From Micropterus salmoides (Eukaryota > Chordata > Actinopteri > Centrarchiformes > Centrarchidae): a DNA stretch of 64,000 nt. Shown here in pieces: positions 23,020 to 34,860 of this stretch. The position numbers were made by a program, and so were the translations under genes. Below the pieces are notes generated by a model, which had not been told where the DNA came from, did no database searches, and saw nothing but the letters and a program-made list of their open reading frames with translations. Each line of letters begins with the position of its first letter. Within the stretch, counting starts at the first letter, position 1. The DNA is taken from positions 16,205,000 through 16,268,999 of the forward strand of contig NW_024040040.1 of assembly GCF_014851395.1 (NCBI RefSeq). Direction: 5' to 3'.

Positions 23020-24542
23020 TTAAATGGACATTATGTAGTTTTCAGCGGCCACTAGCGGTGCGGTTCTAAGATTACAACCAGGTGTGTGCCTGTACGCGTG
23101 TTCGCTTGAACTCAAGTGAGAAGAATCTGAAACACAACCACTTTCATAAAGAAATCCCACAATAAACGCATAAAACACCTGCATGCCGGCTGTGGCTTTT
23201 CACATAGGCATGTTCAGGCTCTGTTACACCAATGTTTCCGGCTCAGAGGCTGCTCAACACCAGCGCCGTACCTTTCATTCAGCACAGCGAGCCGCATATT
23301 GGCATAATACTCCCGGAAAAAAGGCAGCGTGACAACGGCTATAGACAGACAGAGGTGGAAACTCAGGTAAATCCCACTGCAACGTTATAGTAATTTTTTA
23401 TCAGCTGCAGGTTGAACTAATCCATGCTCGTTACATGATAACGATCCAACTTTGCAACGGATAACGTTGTGACTCTCTCCGTGACTTTCTGGTGTGACTG
23501 TTTTTACCCGACATCTTGTTTGGTCTGACAGTCTTCATCACATAAACCTTTATTGTTGTTTTTATCCTTACATGGAGTTTATGTTGGAGTTAATGTTTTA
23601 TGGTGTTAGTGGACTATATGTCGTTAGCGGCCATGCTGTTGCTACACTGAGAGCGCGGATAGGGCTGAATCCGAGCCAGTGTCCTCACATTTATAGAAGA
23701 ATAGTGGCTGATTAGGGCTGACCCCCTATAGTTGAAGATTCGATGCTTTGATAGGTGGAGACTGATTTGACTGTCAATCTCACAGTTGAAGCTCAGTGAA
23801 ACAAGGATCATGCCATTTTGGCGATATGGGAGTGCTCAACGTCTGATTTTACATAGATGTACCAGTTTTCTCAATAATATACAGCCTATTACAATACACA
23901 TTTATGCTGTAAATAAACATGTAAAAAGAAAAAAAAAACTTCCAATAAATGTTTTAAAGTGCGTGAATAAATCCAAAATTGTAACCCTAACCCTGTGTCG
24001 TCAGTGCGCATGTGTATGTGTAGCATGTATGTGTGTAGTGGCAGGAGAGATGGAGCCCCAACTGGTGGTGTGCCATGTTGTCCGCACCTTGTGGGACTTT
24101 CGGATAATTTATCACCATTGATGAACCACACAAAGAATATTTTATCGTTTTTAAACAGCTGCTACTTGAAAGAGACCCACGAGGAACCGCGACATGCATG
24201 CAGTTGTCGGTAGCACGACGAAAACTCTGCACAAGACCGGTGAATGGCAGGCGAGAGAGAGAGAGTGAGAGAGAAAATGGTCAACAATAAGACTCAGTTT
24301 AGCTTCGGCTCGCAATCGCCGTGCACAAAAACATATGATTCAACTATCAGTCGACTATAGGCAGGACTTGACGATTCTTATTCGACTTTGTAAATCCTTA
24401 GTCGGGGACAGCCCTATGGCTGATGCAAGCAACAGCGAAAACAGACGTGTGCTTCATTTCTAAGTGAGTTTTGAGCCAATTAACAATAAGGCAATGAAAA
24501 TTTTATTTTTTTCATTGAAAAACTTACATATAGCCCCTTTAA
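23020..24542 (+). mobile_element. TTAA-flanked transposon (piggyBac- or Kolobok-type), interrupted
   Basis: The left end reads TTAAATGGACATTATGTAG and the reverse complement of the right end reads TTAAAGGGGCTATATGTAAG. TTAA sits at both edges (23020-23023 and 24539-24542), the target used by piggyBac and Kolobok elements. Without the hAT nested inside, it would be about 0.81 kb. It has no transposase frame. The interior near 23040-23100 and 23280-23340 has CpG-containing blocks typical of fish TTAA MITEs. Confidence 0.65.
23713..24416 (+). mobile_element. hAT-family element, 704 bp, nested, perfect 8-bp duplication
   Basis: The left terminus TAGGGCTGACCCCCTATAG and the reverse complement of the right terminus, TAGGGCTGTCCCCGACTAAG, share 14 of their first 17-18 positions. 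TGGCTGAT lies directly outside both ends (23705-23712 and 24417-24424) with no mismatch, so this insertion is younger than its host at 23020-24542. It has no transposase frame. A single AACCCTAACCC at 23985 is too short to be called telomeric. A (GA)n run is at 24252-24274. Confidence 0.82.
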
Positions 24543-26382
24543 ATGGTGTTTTTGAAATATGTCTCAATTGGCATAACAAGATGTGACCTAACAGATGGGA
24601 ATAACCTTCATAATATGTTTTCAAAGTGTAAGATTCTCATTTTGTATGCTGCACCCAAGCTGCTGCAGCTCTGCCTACTCAATGCTTGGTTTGGTTTGAT
24701 TCTGTCTAACAACCTTTAAACAACACACTTGTCCAAGTATTGAGAAAATGAAACACACAGAAGAAAACAAAACAAAAAAACAGACACACATTGATGAAAA
24801 ATAGAAACAAAATATATAAATAAAATAAAATATGGTAATTCCAAAGTGGTCCAGGCCTGTCATGATTTGTTAGAGCTGTACCACGCATAGCTCCAACCAC
24901 ACTGTATCTAATCTGTATCACTCTGCATCTAATCCTGAATCTACAACTTTGCATTAGAAATCCACTTTTGCCTGTCAGGCAATAATGTTAACTTTTCACT
25001 TCAAGTGGCTAGAGTTCATATAGGGAGAGAGTTTAATCACAACATCTGAAATAGCTCCCAACTAACAAATCTGTGTCTCAGATAAAGCTCTCAGATACTG
25101 ATCTAGTGAACCCTCTTAATTAAATCCAGCCAACCCCTGTTTCAGACTACTTTCATGTTCCATGATGTTGAAAATGGATTAAAACTGACCATAATGGATC
25201 CTTCTGGCTGCAGCCTAAGTTTACATTACACCAGCAACGTGTGGGGGAGCAGGGCCGAGTCACTGATTAATCTCATCCAGTGTTAATTGAATTGTCCCAA
25301 CTGCAGCCAATAATCTAACAACCTGGAAATATCCCCGCCATCCTGTCTTAAATACCCATTTTACATTTATTACCAGAGTGAGACTCTTTGCTCAGCACAC
25401 TCACTTAGACTTATCTTTTACTAGTTGAAATGACTTTCTCGCATATGCTGGTCTTCCAACCCAGAGGAAAATGTCATTATTTGTCTTACTGGAAAGCTGG
25501 TTACCTTGAGCTTTTAATATGAAAAGTGCAGCGTTCATCAGTGAGGATACGATTAGTATTAAACTTGAAAATGATATCCCTCTCATTTAATGGTTCTTGG
25601 TAAGGCTAACCAGAGCAAAACTCACAAGTTTCCTCTCTGACTTTGTTTAGATGATAAATCTACTTGTCTCTCGGGTAAGTGCACTGTTGATGCACAGTGC
25701 ATCTCAATGACGGGGATTTGCATGAATGAAAAGCAATTTTGAGAAACCTTAAATGCAACACACATGCACACAGCAACGGGTGTCTTTAAAACAGCTGGCA
25801 AAAGTTGATAAGAGCCATTTTGTACTTCAAAGTCCTTCTATATGAACCCTTTTTTTTTTTTTTTTTTTTTTAAGATCAGCAATTTGTTTCAAAAGCAAGC
25901 TGTAAATTGCCCATGGACATTTTTTGGAATCATGCTGCAGTTTGTTGTCATTGTTGGAAAACAAACTTCAGGGGAAAATGCCCCAATACGTCGCATCGCT
26001 GTAAATGATTCTGCCGTCATGGGATATGCTAACCTTAGGGAATAACAGGCCCAAGCCTCTTACTCATTTAATTAGTGTTCAAATGCCAATGTTTATTTAT
26101 GAGATTGATTTTTTAAAATGAAGACTTAAGAATAGGAGACTATGCTGGTATCTGTTCCATTTTAAAGGATGAGAAAGACGTTGCTGATGGATGTGAAAAT
26201 GGAATACCAATTTGAGAACATAATATACAACATATCTTGAATAAATAGTGCAGACAGATCTCTTTCTCTCTCAGCATTACAAAAACAGAATGTTACTGAT
26301 TCGCATTGCAGGCTACAATGTTCATAGAAACACCAACAAACAACATGACGTGTAGCAAAGACCAAATAAAAATATCCCTGGT
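24543..26382. other. Unassigned noncoding DNA with a T23 run
   Basis: A T-run of 23 lies at 25850-25872. A repeat-free patch with homeodomain-type cores (GATTAATC, TTAATTG, CCAATAATC) is at 25260-25325. Otherwise nothing recognised. Confidence 0.4.
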
Positions 26383-26471
26383 AAGTGGAGAACATTAACT
26401 TCTACTTTTATTAAATCTTGCTTCAGCTTTAAGCAAGATTTAATAAAAGTAGAAGTTAATGTTCTCCACTT
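26383..26471. repeat. Perfect inverted repeat, 41-bp arms, 7-nt loop
   Basis: Bases 26383-26423 are the exact reverse complement of 26431-26471 with no mismatch over 41 positions, separated by CAGCTTT (26424-26430). The pairing stops abruptly at both outer edges (T at 26382 against G at 26472). The arms are not the termini of any element recognised here. Perfect pairing over 41 bp cannot be chance in 64 kb, so it reflects either a recent fold-back duplication, a conserved hairpin RNA, or a sequencing/assembly fold-back. Confidence 0.97.
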
Positions 26472-28419
26472 GTACAAATTTCACTGTAATACACTTTATA
26501 CATCTAGGATTCATGCTGATAGCATTATATGAGAGTTGAGGCAAATTATCCTATGTGTGAAGAAATTCTCTGTCTCTCCGCGTACATTCTGTGCATTTGT
26601 ACAGTTACCCTTGAAATACTGTATGCAGGATTGGCTTGCAGGATAAAAAAAGAAAATTGCGAATGATATTTACTTCTGTTTAGTCCAAGTTCTAATAGTT
26701 AAGCTCTATTCCGATATACTAAAAAACTATTTGCCATAGAAGTAAAATGCTATTTAGCTGTCTAAATCTAAAATGTGTAATTGTTCACAACATTGATAAA
26801 CAATGAATAACAAACAAATCCCTTGAAAAGACCAAAACAAATACATCTCTTACTACCTTCAAACTTCTATCGACTCTGTGGTACTCAGCTCCAAACCCAT
26901 TTGTTATATTGAGGACATACAGTATTATGTTTAACTAAAAATATGGTTTCTTTTCTTTTTTTAAAGTCTCAATAGTTTCCTAAAACTGCTGGCAACTGTA
27001 ATTTTAGTAAACATTACTGAAACAGGTGAAGTAGTGCATTTGTTGGGAACAATTTTCAGCAGCAGATAAATACACGTTAACTTGTGAGCATTTAAGGCAG
27101 CAGTACTGTATGTGGGATGATTAAAAATATGCCACATTGCTTATGTTCATGTTTAAGGAACATGTGACAATGCAACAGTGTGGCTCATTCATGCTTTTTA
27201 ATAGGTTTAGGACAACAATTGAGTTCTAAGAACTAAAACAAGCTTTGGGTGCAAAAATAATTCCTGTTAGAAGGATCAATTCATTATTTTTTTCAGTGAC
27301 AACCAGAAAAACATATGCTTTAATGGCTGGTTAATGGTCACGGAATAAGCACAATAATAAACTCAAAGTTGTTCGGTTATTGAAATATATCACACGATGC
27401 AGAACCAAAGCAGGGCGATCAGCCTCCACACGGTGCGTTGTTTTCTAATGCGCCAGTCATGATAGATTATCCCTCACATTGCAGACTCATGAAACAATAG
27501 TAATACAAATTGAGCTACAATCCCAACTAAATGATTTATGTGAAGCACCTACAACACTGTCATGAGAAAAAGCTTGACATATTAAGTGATACAAGCTTAT
27601 GGTTTTCTTGACAGTCTAGCTTTTTGGTCACAGGCACTGTTTTACTTAAATCAACTGACTGCACAGCTTAACCTGCCAAGACTGATAAGTTACACGTTCA
27701 CATCAGCAGGATGTGGAAATAATTATTCTACACCAGCAGGTAGCAGCTCATAGAAATATGTAACACAGCAGTAACACTTGTTAACAATTAATTTGACAAA
27801 GGCTTTGGCTCGTGGTGGAAATGAGGTGCCATTTCTAAGTTTCACCAAGCTTCTACAGAAAGTTTAGGGGTGGTGACACAGGTAACACACCAGAAACAGA
27901 TAACCATTTGAAAAATTACACCTACTTTATTAAGATGACTACTGCACAGTAAATTTCCCAGTGTCAATAGGTTTAGATTTGTCAGTCACAAGTATAGCTG
28001 GCAAGTTCTGATTCGAGTGTTGTTTGTCCACTCATGGAGCTAAGATGGCCTCTTCAAAATTAACACAAGTGTTATGAATGATAGTGTGCGCTTCTATAAA
28101 CATCACCTAGTGCTGTTTTTTTACATATAATTTACTATGTAGGTTGAAAATAATTTTACTGTAAAAGGGCTCTCAACTCTTCTCTGGATTTTTGAGTTCT
28201 AAACTTGAGCTTCAACAGATGTACAGTGTTTTGAGAAATTAACTTTTCATTTACAGTATAAAGTAACCTTGATCCTGACTGCATCATAGGGTAGCGGCTG
28301 CGCCTAGCGTGATAAAAACAGATTGTGAAATGGACAACGGTTTGTGAGTATGAAACAGTATTCAACTCAGACTTGCTACACTTCACAGTGCTGCTCTAGA
28401 CGGAAGTAAACTGTCATTT
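26472..28419. other. Unassigned noncoding DNA
   Basis: AT-rich; no repeat ends, exons or RNA genes recognised. Confidence 0.4.
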
Positions 28420-28900
28420 TTTGGAGCCTGTATTCTACTCCCTATCTCATTGTCCATGTGCTTCATTAATAAAATCACTGCCGTTTGAAGTAATTGAAAC
28501 TTGTGAATTCATTCATAAGCTACTCACAATTATTTGCTAAACGACTCAGAGTCGCATTTTAAACCGTGATGCATTCCCCTCATTTGAATTTGGAGGCTCC
28601 GTTTATTGTGTGCCGTGTGCCATTTTCCCCCAGATTCTCTTCAGAGTCGCATCTACAATCCATGAAATGAACAAAATGGCTCAGAAAATGAAAGGATTAC
28701 CATAAAATTACATCCAAATAGTGCTGATTGCTTGATGAGCATCTGTGGTGCCAATTTCAAGCCCTCAAAATCCATGTCATCTCTGTACGGTAATGTGCTT
28801 CATTAACTACTCCCTGCTATATTTCCCTAACCACCATCATGTGCTATACAATATATTCTCTTTGATGTGGCAGTAAAGATGATAGATTTTCCAAAAAATG
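28420..28900. promoter_or_regulatory. Candidate conserved noncoding region
   Basis: This stretch lacks recognisable repeats and open frames and is dense in short words typical of vertebrate enhancers (CATTAATAAAATCAC, GTAATTGAAA, CACAATTATTTGC, CTTCATTAACTAC). The idea is inference from composition only and could be wrong. Confidence 0.22.
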
Positions 28901-29349
28901 ACCTCAATTTTGCCGTCATACCCTGATGGTGATGATTGGCTTTCTTAGAAACTGAGTGGTCTGGTAATGTGACCGTGATCCGTTTGGCATGATGGACTCC
29001 AAAGCAGAACTGCTCTGGGGAGTTGAGTGTGAATTACCTTAAGGATCAGAGAGTGCAGCATGCTTTGTCTCTTTACCACTACTTCATATAGAGCCGGAGC
29101 ACACGGATTACCAACAATCAATATTCAATTCAGCCAGTATTGCGTTCCCAGTGGGTTTTCTTCTTCCTCAGTGTGCGAGTTGTTTGTCTGCATCCTCAGC
29201 CCCTGGTGGTTATTGGATTATAAGTGCATGTATGGGGTAAACATGGGAGGTGAGCGGCAAAAAATAAGCTGAAGAGTCAAACAGTTGAAACAACCTCACT
29301 TTTTGTGTTTATGTAGGACAATGGAAACGTTAGCTCTTGCTGCAATATC
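28901..29349. other. Unassigned noncoding DNA
   Basis: No repeat end, exon or RNA gene recognised. Confidence 0.4.
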
Positions 29350-30040
29350 TTAAAGAGGTCATTATATGTTTATATTGTTTTTCATTCTCCTTTATTGAGT
29401 TATATATCTTTTTTTTTGCATGCAATAGGTTTGCAAAGTGAAAAAGCCCAGTGTCCACCCCAAAGGGAGTTTCAGAAAACACTGCTCCTGAACTGCCTGA
29501 AAACAACTTGATTGTTGTCCAGCCTTTACTTCTGTAACCTATCTGCGTCACTTTGCAACTTGCGCCATAATGCTAGAGGCTAATGTGGCACACCCTCTAA
29601 GGTGGAGAAACACGCTGAGCTGCAGCAAACAGTAACAAGATGTCTGCCCGCTACCTCCCTTCACCCCACCCTAAATTCCAAACGTTAGATACCCTCCAGG
29701 CAGTCAATGGATATAAAGAAGTACTGTGATGTAGAGACAGTGCTAGTGCACTAGTGCTACATAATGACAGATCAATTTGTTACAAATTAATAACTCACCA
29801 CTCTGGAACTCTTGCTCCAGTCTAGGTTGTGAAGCTGGTTCTGGAGCACATACAACTGAACCGAAGCCGTGGTTACCTTCTTGTCCAGACCTGCCCTACT
29901 CTGCTTCTGATTGGCTAGTAGTCCTGAAGTAGGTACTGCACTTGTGCAACTTCCAACAAAGATCAAATAGAAGTGAGATGCTTCACTCGGTAGCTAAAAT
30001 GGAGCGTTCAACACACAGGGTGAAAGGGGGTGCTGCACCT
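29350..30040 (+). mobile_element. TTAA-type MITE, right end missing
   Basis: TTAAAGAGGTCATTATATG at 29350 opens a teleost MITE I recognise from blocks such as AATAGGTTTGCAAAGTGAAA, GAAAAAGCCCAGTGTCCACC, CCAGCCTTTACTTCTGTAAC and CAACACACAGGGTGAAAG. The start resembles the TTAA element at 23020. Recognisable sequence stops near 30040 without the expected inverted right end, where repeat R1 begins. It is noncoding. Confidence 0.6.
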
Positions 30041-30049
30041 CTCCACAAA

Positions 30050-30330
30050 TATTGGATTGTCATAAATTTGGTGCAGACATGGTACAGACACTCATATTTC
30101 CCTCAGGATGAATTGTAATTACCTTGGTTATCCCTTAACATTTCATTTGGCCCCAAGGTCAAACCTCAATATGTCCAATACCTCATCCTCAACTGTACTT
30201 TGTGGTTAGTGCTAATTAGGAAATCTTAGCATGCTAACATAATTAACAAAGATGGTGAACATGGCAACATCAGCAAGTTAGCAAGCTGATGTAAGCCTTT
30301 ATCTTACCAAAGTACATCCTGTAGATGCTT
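30050..30330 (+). repeat. Dispersed repeat R1, plus-strand copy
   Basis: TACTTTGTGGTTAGTGCTAA at 30197 is the reverse complement of sequence at 2901-2940, and TCAGGATGAATTGTAATTAC at 30103 belongs to the same repeat as I recall it. The copy ends with CTTAGTCTTGCTTC near 30330. Confidence 0.55.
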
Positions 30331-31474
30331 AGTCTTGCTTCTTATTATATATTGCATATTGGGATGTAGTGACTAGTGCTTACTTATTATTATTCTGGTC
30401 TGGACGCCCATGTGCTTGATTTGCTGCAGCATACACTCAAATTCTACCTACACTCCTCGTGATTGTGTCCCTGTTTGTTATTTGGTTCAATTAATCATCT
30501 CTGTATTATAATTCTGTGTGTGGCCTCCATTTTGTTGCCAGCCTTGAGCCAGGTGGTAATATAGGCTACAGAGCAATATGACATAACTATATGGACATTA
30601 TACATACATGAAACAGAGATAGAGAGTGTTTTAGTCACATGGAGGTAAGCAGGGAGGATTTGGGGCTGAGCAGAGACACCGGATGTCAGAGTGACAGGTG
30701 ATAAAGATAAGCTTGTCAGGCTACTGGCGGCTCCCCTCACTGCACCGGTGCACACACCTCACTTCTTGCTGGCAGATACACGATGGAGCAGTGCAAGCCA
30801 GAGGAAAAGGAAAAAAAATAAAAAATAAAAAAAGGACCACTGTAATTTTCACCTTTTTTTCGCCTCATCCATCGCATCATCCCTCCCTTCCTCCTTCTGT
30901 TCCTCCCTTGCAATTAGCAGATGAGTGCATTCACTTGTTCATTTGATCTAATTTCAGGGAAAAAGTAGTACAGTTACACAGTCCATCAGTGCAGCATTTT
31001 GCCCAGAACTAATGAAATATCATGCCCATTGAAATTAGTGATGTGTGTTGCCATGGTGAGACCACTGCAAAGAGCTGCCTTTGTTTCGAAGCATATCTCT
31101 GTCTGTGGTGGCTTCCTTGGGCCTGGAGGAACAGCTTATTTCTCTCAGAGTCATACAGTGTAATAGACTGTGACACTGAGGCCCTAATGTATCTGTTTGA
31201 AGAATATTTAGTTGCCGGGCCACGTTAGATAAGAGCCTCCGCTGATTTTAACAACAAATGGAACAAATGACTGAATCATGAAAACTCTTGACTATATGGC
31301 TGGCTGATGTGTACATTTTAAACATACAATCATGAAAATGACGTTTTACTGCCTGAACTGATGCTTATAAAATTTGATGCTAACCAAGCTTGACTGGTAA
31401 TGTTATGTGCATGTATAAATTTCTGTTAAAATGCTCTTTTCCTGCCTGATTTACACACATCCCCACACATCCTA
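30331..31474. other. Unassigned noncoding DNA
   Basis: An A-rich run at 30808-30832 and a pyrimidine-rich run at 30850-30915 occur; nothing else recognised. Confidence 0.4.
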
Positions 31475-31494
31475 CTGCTACATATATGTAGCAG
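31475..31494. repeat. 20-bp perfect palindrome
   Basis: CTGCTACATATATGTAGCAG equals its own reverse complement. It ends three bases before the target duplication of the hAT element at 31506. Confidence 0.95.
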
Positions 31495-31505
31495 TTGTGT
31501 ACACC

Positions 31506-32210
31506 AAAGGATGGGCAATAAAACATAAAAATATATTTTTTAATAATTTCAAGTGCTTTAGAATAAATTACAAAATACAGCAGCCATGCTACGTCAAAAT
31601 AAACTTAAAGTTTTCATCAGCTGTGCACGAAAATAATTACAATAATTATGTATTTTAAAATACTAAAAATACTTTTCCATGCTACCATGAAAACACTTAG
31701 CAAACCTTCTATGGGCCTATTTGATCTATCCCTTCACCAGTACGCTGACTCTGTTTGAGTGTAACAGCTCATGCAATCAATCTGACATATGCAACCAGTT
31801 AACAGATCAGATATTCACATAAATATGGTGAGTATTAAAGTAACCAACAGTTTAATGTTTAATTAACAGTTTGCGCAAATCTGAAATGCTTTGTCATATT
31901 TTTTTCCGTGCACAACTGACTAGAACATTAGCAATTTAATTTATGTAAAGGATTTAGCCTAGACTACTAAAACAAACACCAAAACTTAACAGTAAATGTC
32001 AAGAAAAGTAGCAAGTTATGCTAAAAATCGAATAAATTTTTTATGATGTCATCACATTGACTTCTCACTACTGTAAATATTTTACTACAGTATTGTATTA
32101 CAAAATATGAATCCATTTTCATCAACCCTATCAAATACAAATTACAAAATCCTATTTTATATTTCAAATACATATGTTAATACATGTATCATAAAGACTG
32201 CCCATCCTTG
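31506..32210 (+). mobile_element. hAT-family non-autonomous element, 705 bp, perfect 8-bp duplication
   Basis: The left terminus AAAGGATGGGCA and the reverse complement of the right terminus, CAAGGATGGGCA, differ only at the first base. TGTACACC occurs on both sides (31498-31505 and 32211-32218). The interior is very AT-rich, with subterminal TATTTTAAAATAC-like words and no frame over about 75 codons. It is a clean MITE; the first base of the left end probably mutated from C. Confidence 0.85.
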
Positions 32211-32218
32211 TGTACACC

Positions 32219-33000
32219 CTCTACCTTCCTGTGTGTGCAAGGTCTCTTTATGGATGTATTGATTGTGGCCAGCTGATATACTGTGGTCATCCCTGGCTAT
32301 CAGGGGAGAAAGGTCACTATCGTCCATCAGCTCCAGTCTGAGACACCCAGCTGATACATCGATGTATTATAAAACATGGCCAGGCCAGATCTCCCTGCCA
32401 ACAGTGAGAAAAGAGAAGATCTATTGACCTAAATTGGTTGATAGGCTGGTTTCAAGAGTTATGTATGGGCGTTATGTATCAGAGTAGAAAGAGGAAAAAT
32501 CGATACAGGCCAGTATCAAAGGCCCATAGGTTTTAATATATTATGTCGAAAGCAAATAGAGCCAACAGAAATTTCTCTATGAATTTTTAAGATGTTATTT
32601 GCTCATTTTTCAAGTTTCTGTGAATAGGCTGTCTGGACTAGAATTTCATATAATGCACCAAAACTTATGTATAATTAATGAGGGAACAAGTAAATGCAGT
32701 CAGTACAAGTTTGATGTTATCGCAGTTCCATTTATGTTATGTTTTTCCTTTGGTCAGGTTTGGAAATAAACATCACTCTGGGCCCAATACAGTCAGAAAA
32801 ATGTTTTTACTGCTGAAGAAAAATGGCAGAAGGCACCACTGTTGTTGAAGCTTGGGCTCCCTTGTACAGAAAAAACCCTTTTCATCAAGCAGATGCCCAG
32901 TAAACAGTGAAACCAAATCCTCTCTCTCCTTGCTTGAATGTGATTACAGCCAAGGTGCAGTGCTTCCTTGAGCATGAGGCAGAGGCAGCACAAAGACAAA
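32219..33000. other. Unassigned noncoding DNA
   Basis: No recognised repeat end, exon or RNA gene. Confidence 0.4.
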
Positions 33001-33900
33001 GAAAGAAAAATGAACACACAAATTAAAGTGTTGACAGCTGCAGAGTTGCTGTTAGTGGATGTGTGTGTGCGTGTGGGAGGAAGGGGACGGCGTGTAAATG
33101 AATTACTGTATGCTTAATTAACACAAAATCCCTTTGTCTTCGGGCTCTGACCAGGGCAATTTGTGGGTGTTCAGCTGAAAATGCGGGGAAATGATTAATT
33201 TAGTAGCCCAAATGAAAATGAGTGGAGAAAATGGGCCTGTTATGTCTTCAAAAAAGGGAAGTGTGAGCTTGTAGGCCTCAGTCGAGGAGAAGTGGGAGGA
33301 AAACTCTCTGACTTGTGGGGCGAAGGGGGAAAGGACTGATAGTGTACTCACCTCTAAATGACTGAGACCAAAGGCCAGGCTATAACAGCTCTAATTACAC
33401 TCTGGAAACTGCAGTCATTGTGCAGTAAATAAAAGAGGCAACAAGGTCAGAGTGTGTGTGAGCGTGTGTGTGTGAGAGAGAGAGAGTGTGTGAGGAGGAG
33501 ACAGAGATAGAGAGGGACTGCAGGCTTTCTCTACTGTATGTGGGGGCTCCCATAAATCTAATTTTCTTTCAATTATGCACACACAAATTAAGGCAGGGGT
33601 GATAAAAACCCTGTGAGTTGAATTTTAAAATGATGAGAGAACCATTAGGAGGTCCGTGTTATATGGTCTGTGGGGGATATGAAACCGCATGGTTATGAGC
33701 CAGCAAATAGACTCATCCCATTCAGAGCTCATTCACGCCGTGGCTTATCCACACCAGTCAATTTACAGTGTGTCAAGCGCCTGAAGGCACTTTGATTTCC
33801 CCTTGATGGGCTGGTTGGTTGGAAAGTGGATGTTAGAGAAGTTTGACAGATGCAAAAGGAAGATTGATGCTACTTCAAAGCTGTTTTGGGAGCTGTTTAT
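33001..33900. promoter_or_regulatory. Candidate conserved noncoding region with a (TG)(GA) microsatellite
   Basis: Repeat-free blocks at 33095-33240 (CTTAATTAACAC, GATTAATTTAG) and 33540-33800 (CTAATTTTC, CAATTATGC, AAATTAAGG) resemble vertebrate enhancer sequence in composition. A mixed (TG)n(GA)n tract lies at 33451-33492. Function is inference. Confidence 0.22.
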
Positions 33901-34048
33901 TGGAGTGGGAGATAGCACTAGTTAAATCAGCCATCTTTGAAGTTGTGCAACAAGCGCAGGTTGGCGGCTAAAAGTGTGCGTCCCCGTGTGTGTGAGAGAG
34001 AGGTGAGAAAAACTTACTGGACTGTGAGGGGAATAAAGTGAACAGCTG

Positions 34049-34300
34049 TTAAAAGGATAATTCTGGTATATTACAACCTGCAGCACTGACCAAACGTACC
34101 GTACTTTTGACTGTAAGTTTGGCTCAACACTGTTGGCTACATTGTGAATGGTTAGTTACACACTAAACGCGCAACTTTGATCAGCAGCACCGCCTTTACT
34201 TGAGCTACAATTAACTAAGATGGCTGTAATCAAAGGCTTGTTGCAGAGAATGATAGTTCATCCAGTGCATCATGGGAGAGAATTACACTACTGTCTAGAG
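34049..34300 (+). mobile_element. TTAA-type MITE remnant, left end
   Basis: TTAAAAGGATAATTCTGGTA at 34049 followed by ACAACCTG matches the terminal repeat of the MITE at 47948-48214 (GGATCATTTTGGTA...AACCTGGGCC). TTAA is at the edge. The right end was not located, so the end coordinate is approximate. Confidence 0.4.
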
Positions 34301-34408
34301 ACTAACAGGCTGTTGTATCAAATCAGAGAGCAATGTAGCCAATATAGGAAACAACTCATAATTTTCCATTACCTACTATAATTCAACAATCAAAACAAAT
34401 AATTTCAA

Positions 34409-34860
34409 TTAGCACTGGGGTGATATGCTTATCTCCATATTATATACTGTCACAATACGATTTGATAAGTATTGCCATTCGATATTATGATAGAATTTAA
34501 CACTAAACCATAGGAAAAAGTTTAATCACTTCATATTTCCAAAAACACTGCACATCCAATGTCAGAGTTTTATTTCAGCAGTATCATTGCTACACTGCAT
34601 ATAAAAATGGTAAATAAAATCATTTTGGAAGTAAAATGCTATATTAAGCTGTTCCTGCTAATAAAGCTAGTTACATAAAAATTCAGGAATTAAACAAATA
34701 AAGTTAATTCTAAATAATTATTTAGAATTAATATTAGTAAAATATAACAATTCATAATTAGTTCAAATGGATTCTGGATCTTTGGAAAAATATTTTAAAA
34801 ATAGGAAATTAATAAAAATCACGATAGTTCAGTAAATTGTTTTTTTCCCCACCTTTAATT
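34409..34860 (+). mobile_element. Decayed hAT-like remnant
   Basis: TAGCACTGGGGTGATATGC at 34409 followed by CGATATTATGATAG words, and a right side with ATCACGATAGTTCAG and CCCCACC, resembles a diverged copy of a fish element with TAGGGCTGGGCGATATG ends. The termini are too decayed to show a target duplication. A 28-bp palindrome lies inside. Confidence 0.3.
34704..34731. repeat. 28-bp perfect palindrome without spacer
   Basis: Beginning TTAATTCTAAATAA at 34704, the 28 bases are identical to their own reverse complement, with no loop. The sequence is all A/T except two C/G pairs. It sits within AT-rich DNA of a probable decayed transposon. Confidence 0.95.

Noticed and set aside
23983..23996. 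Telomere-like AACCCTAACCC
   Set aside because: Under two repeat units, inside a hAT element, with no array around it.
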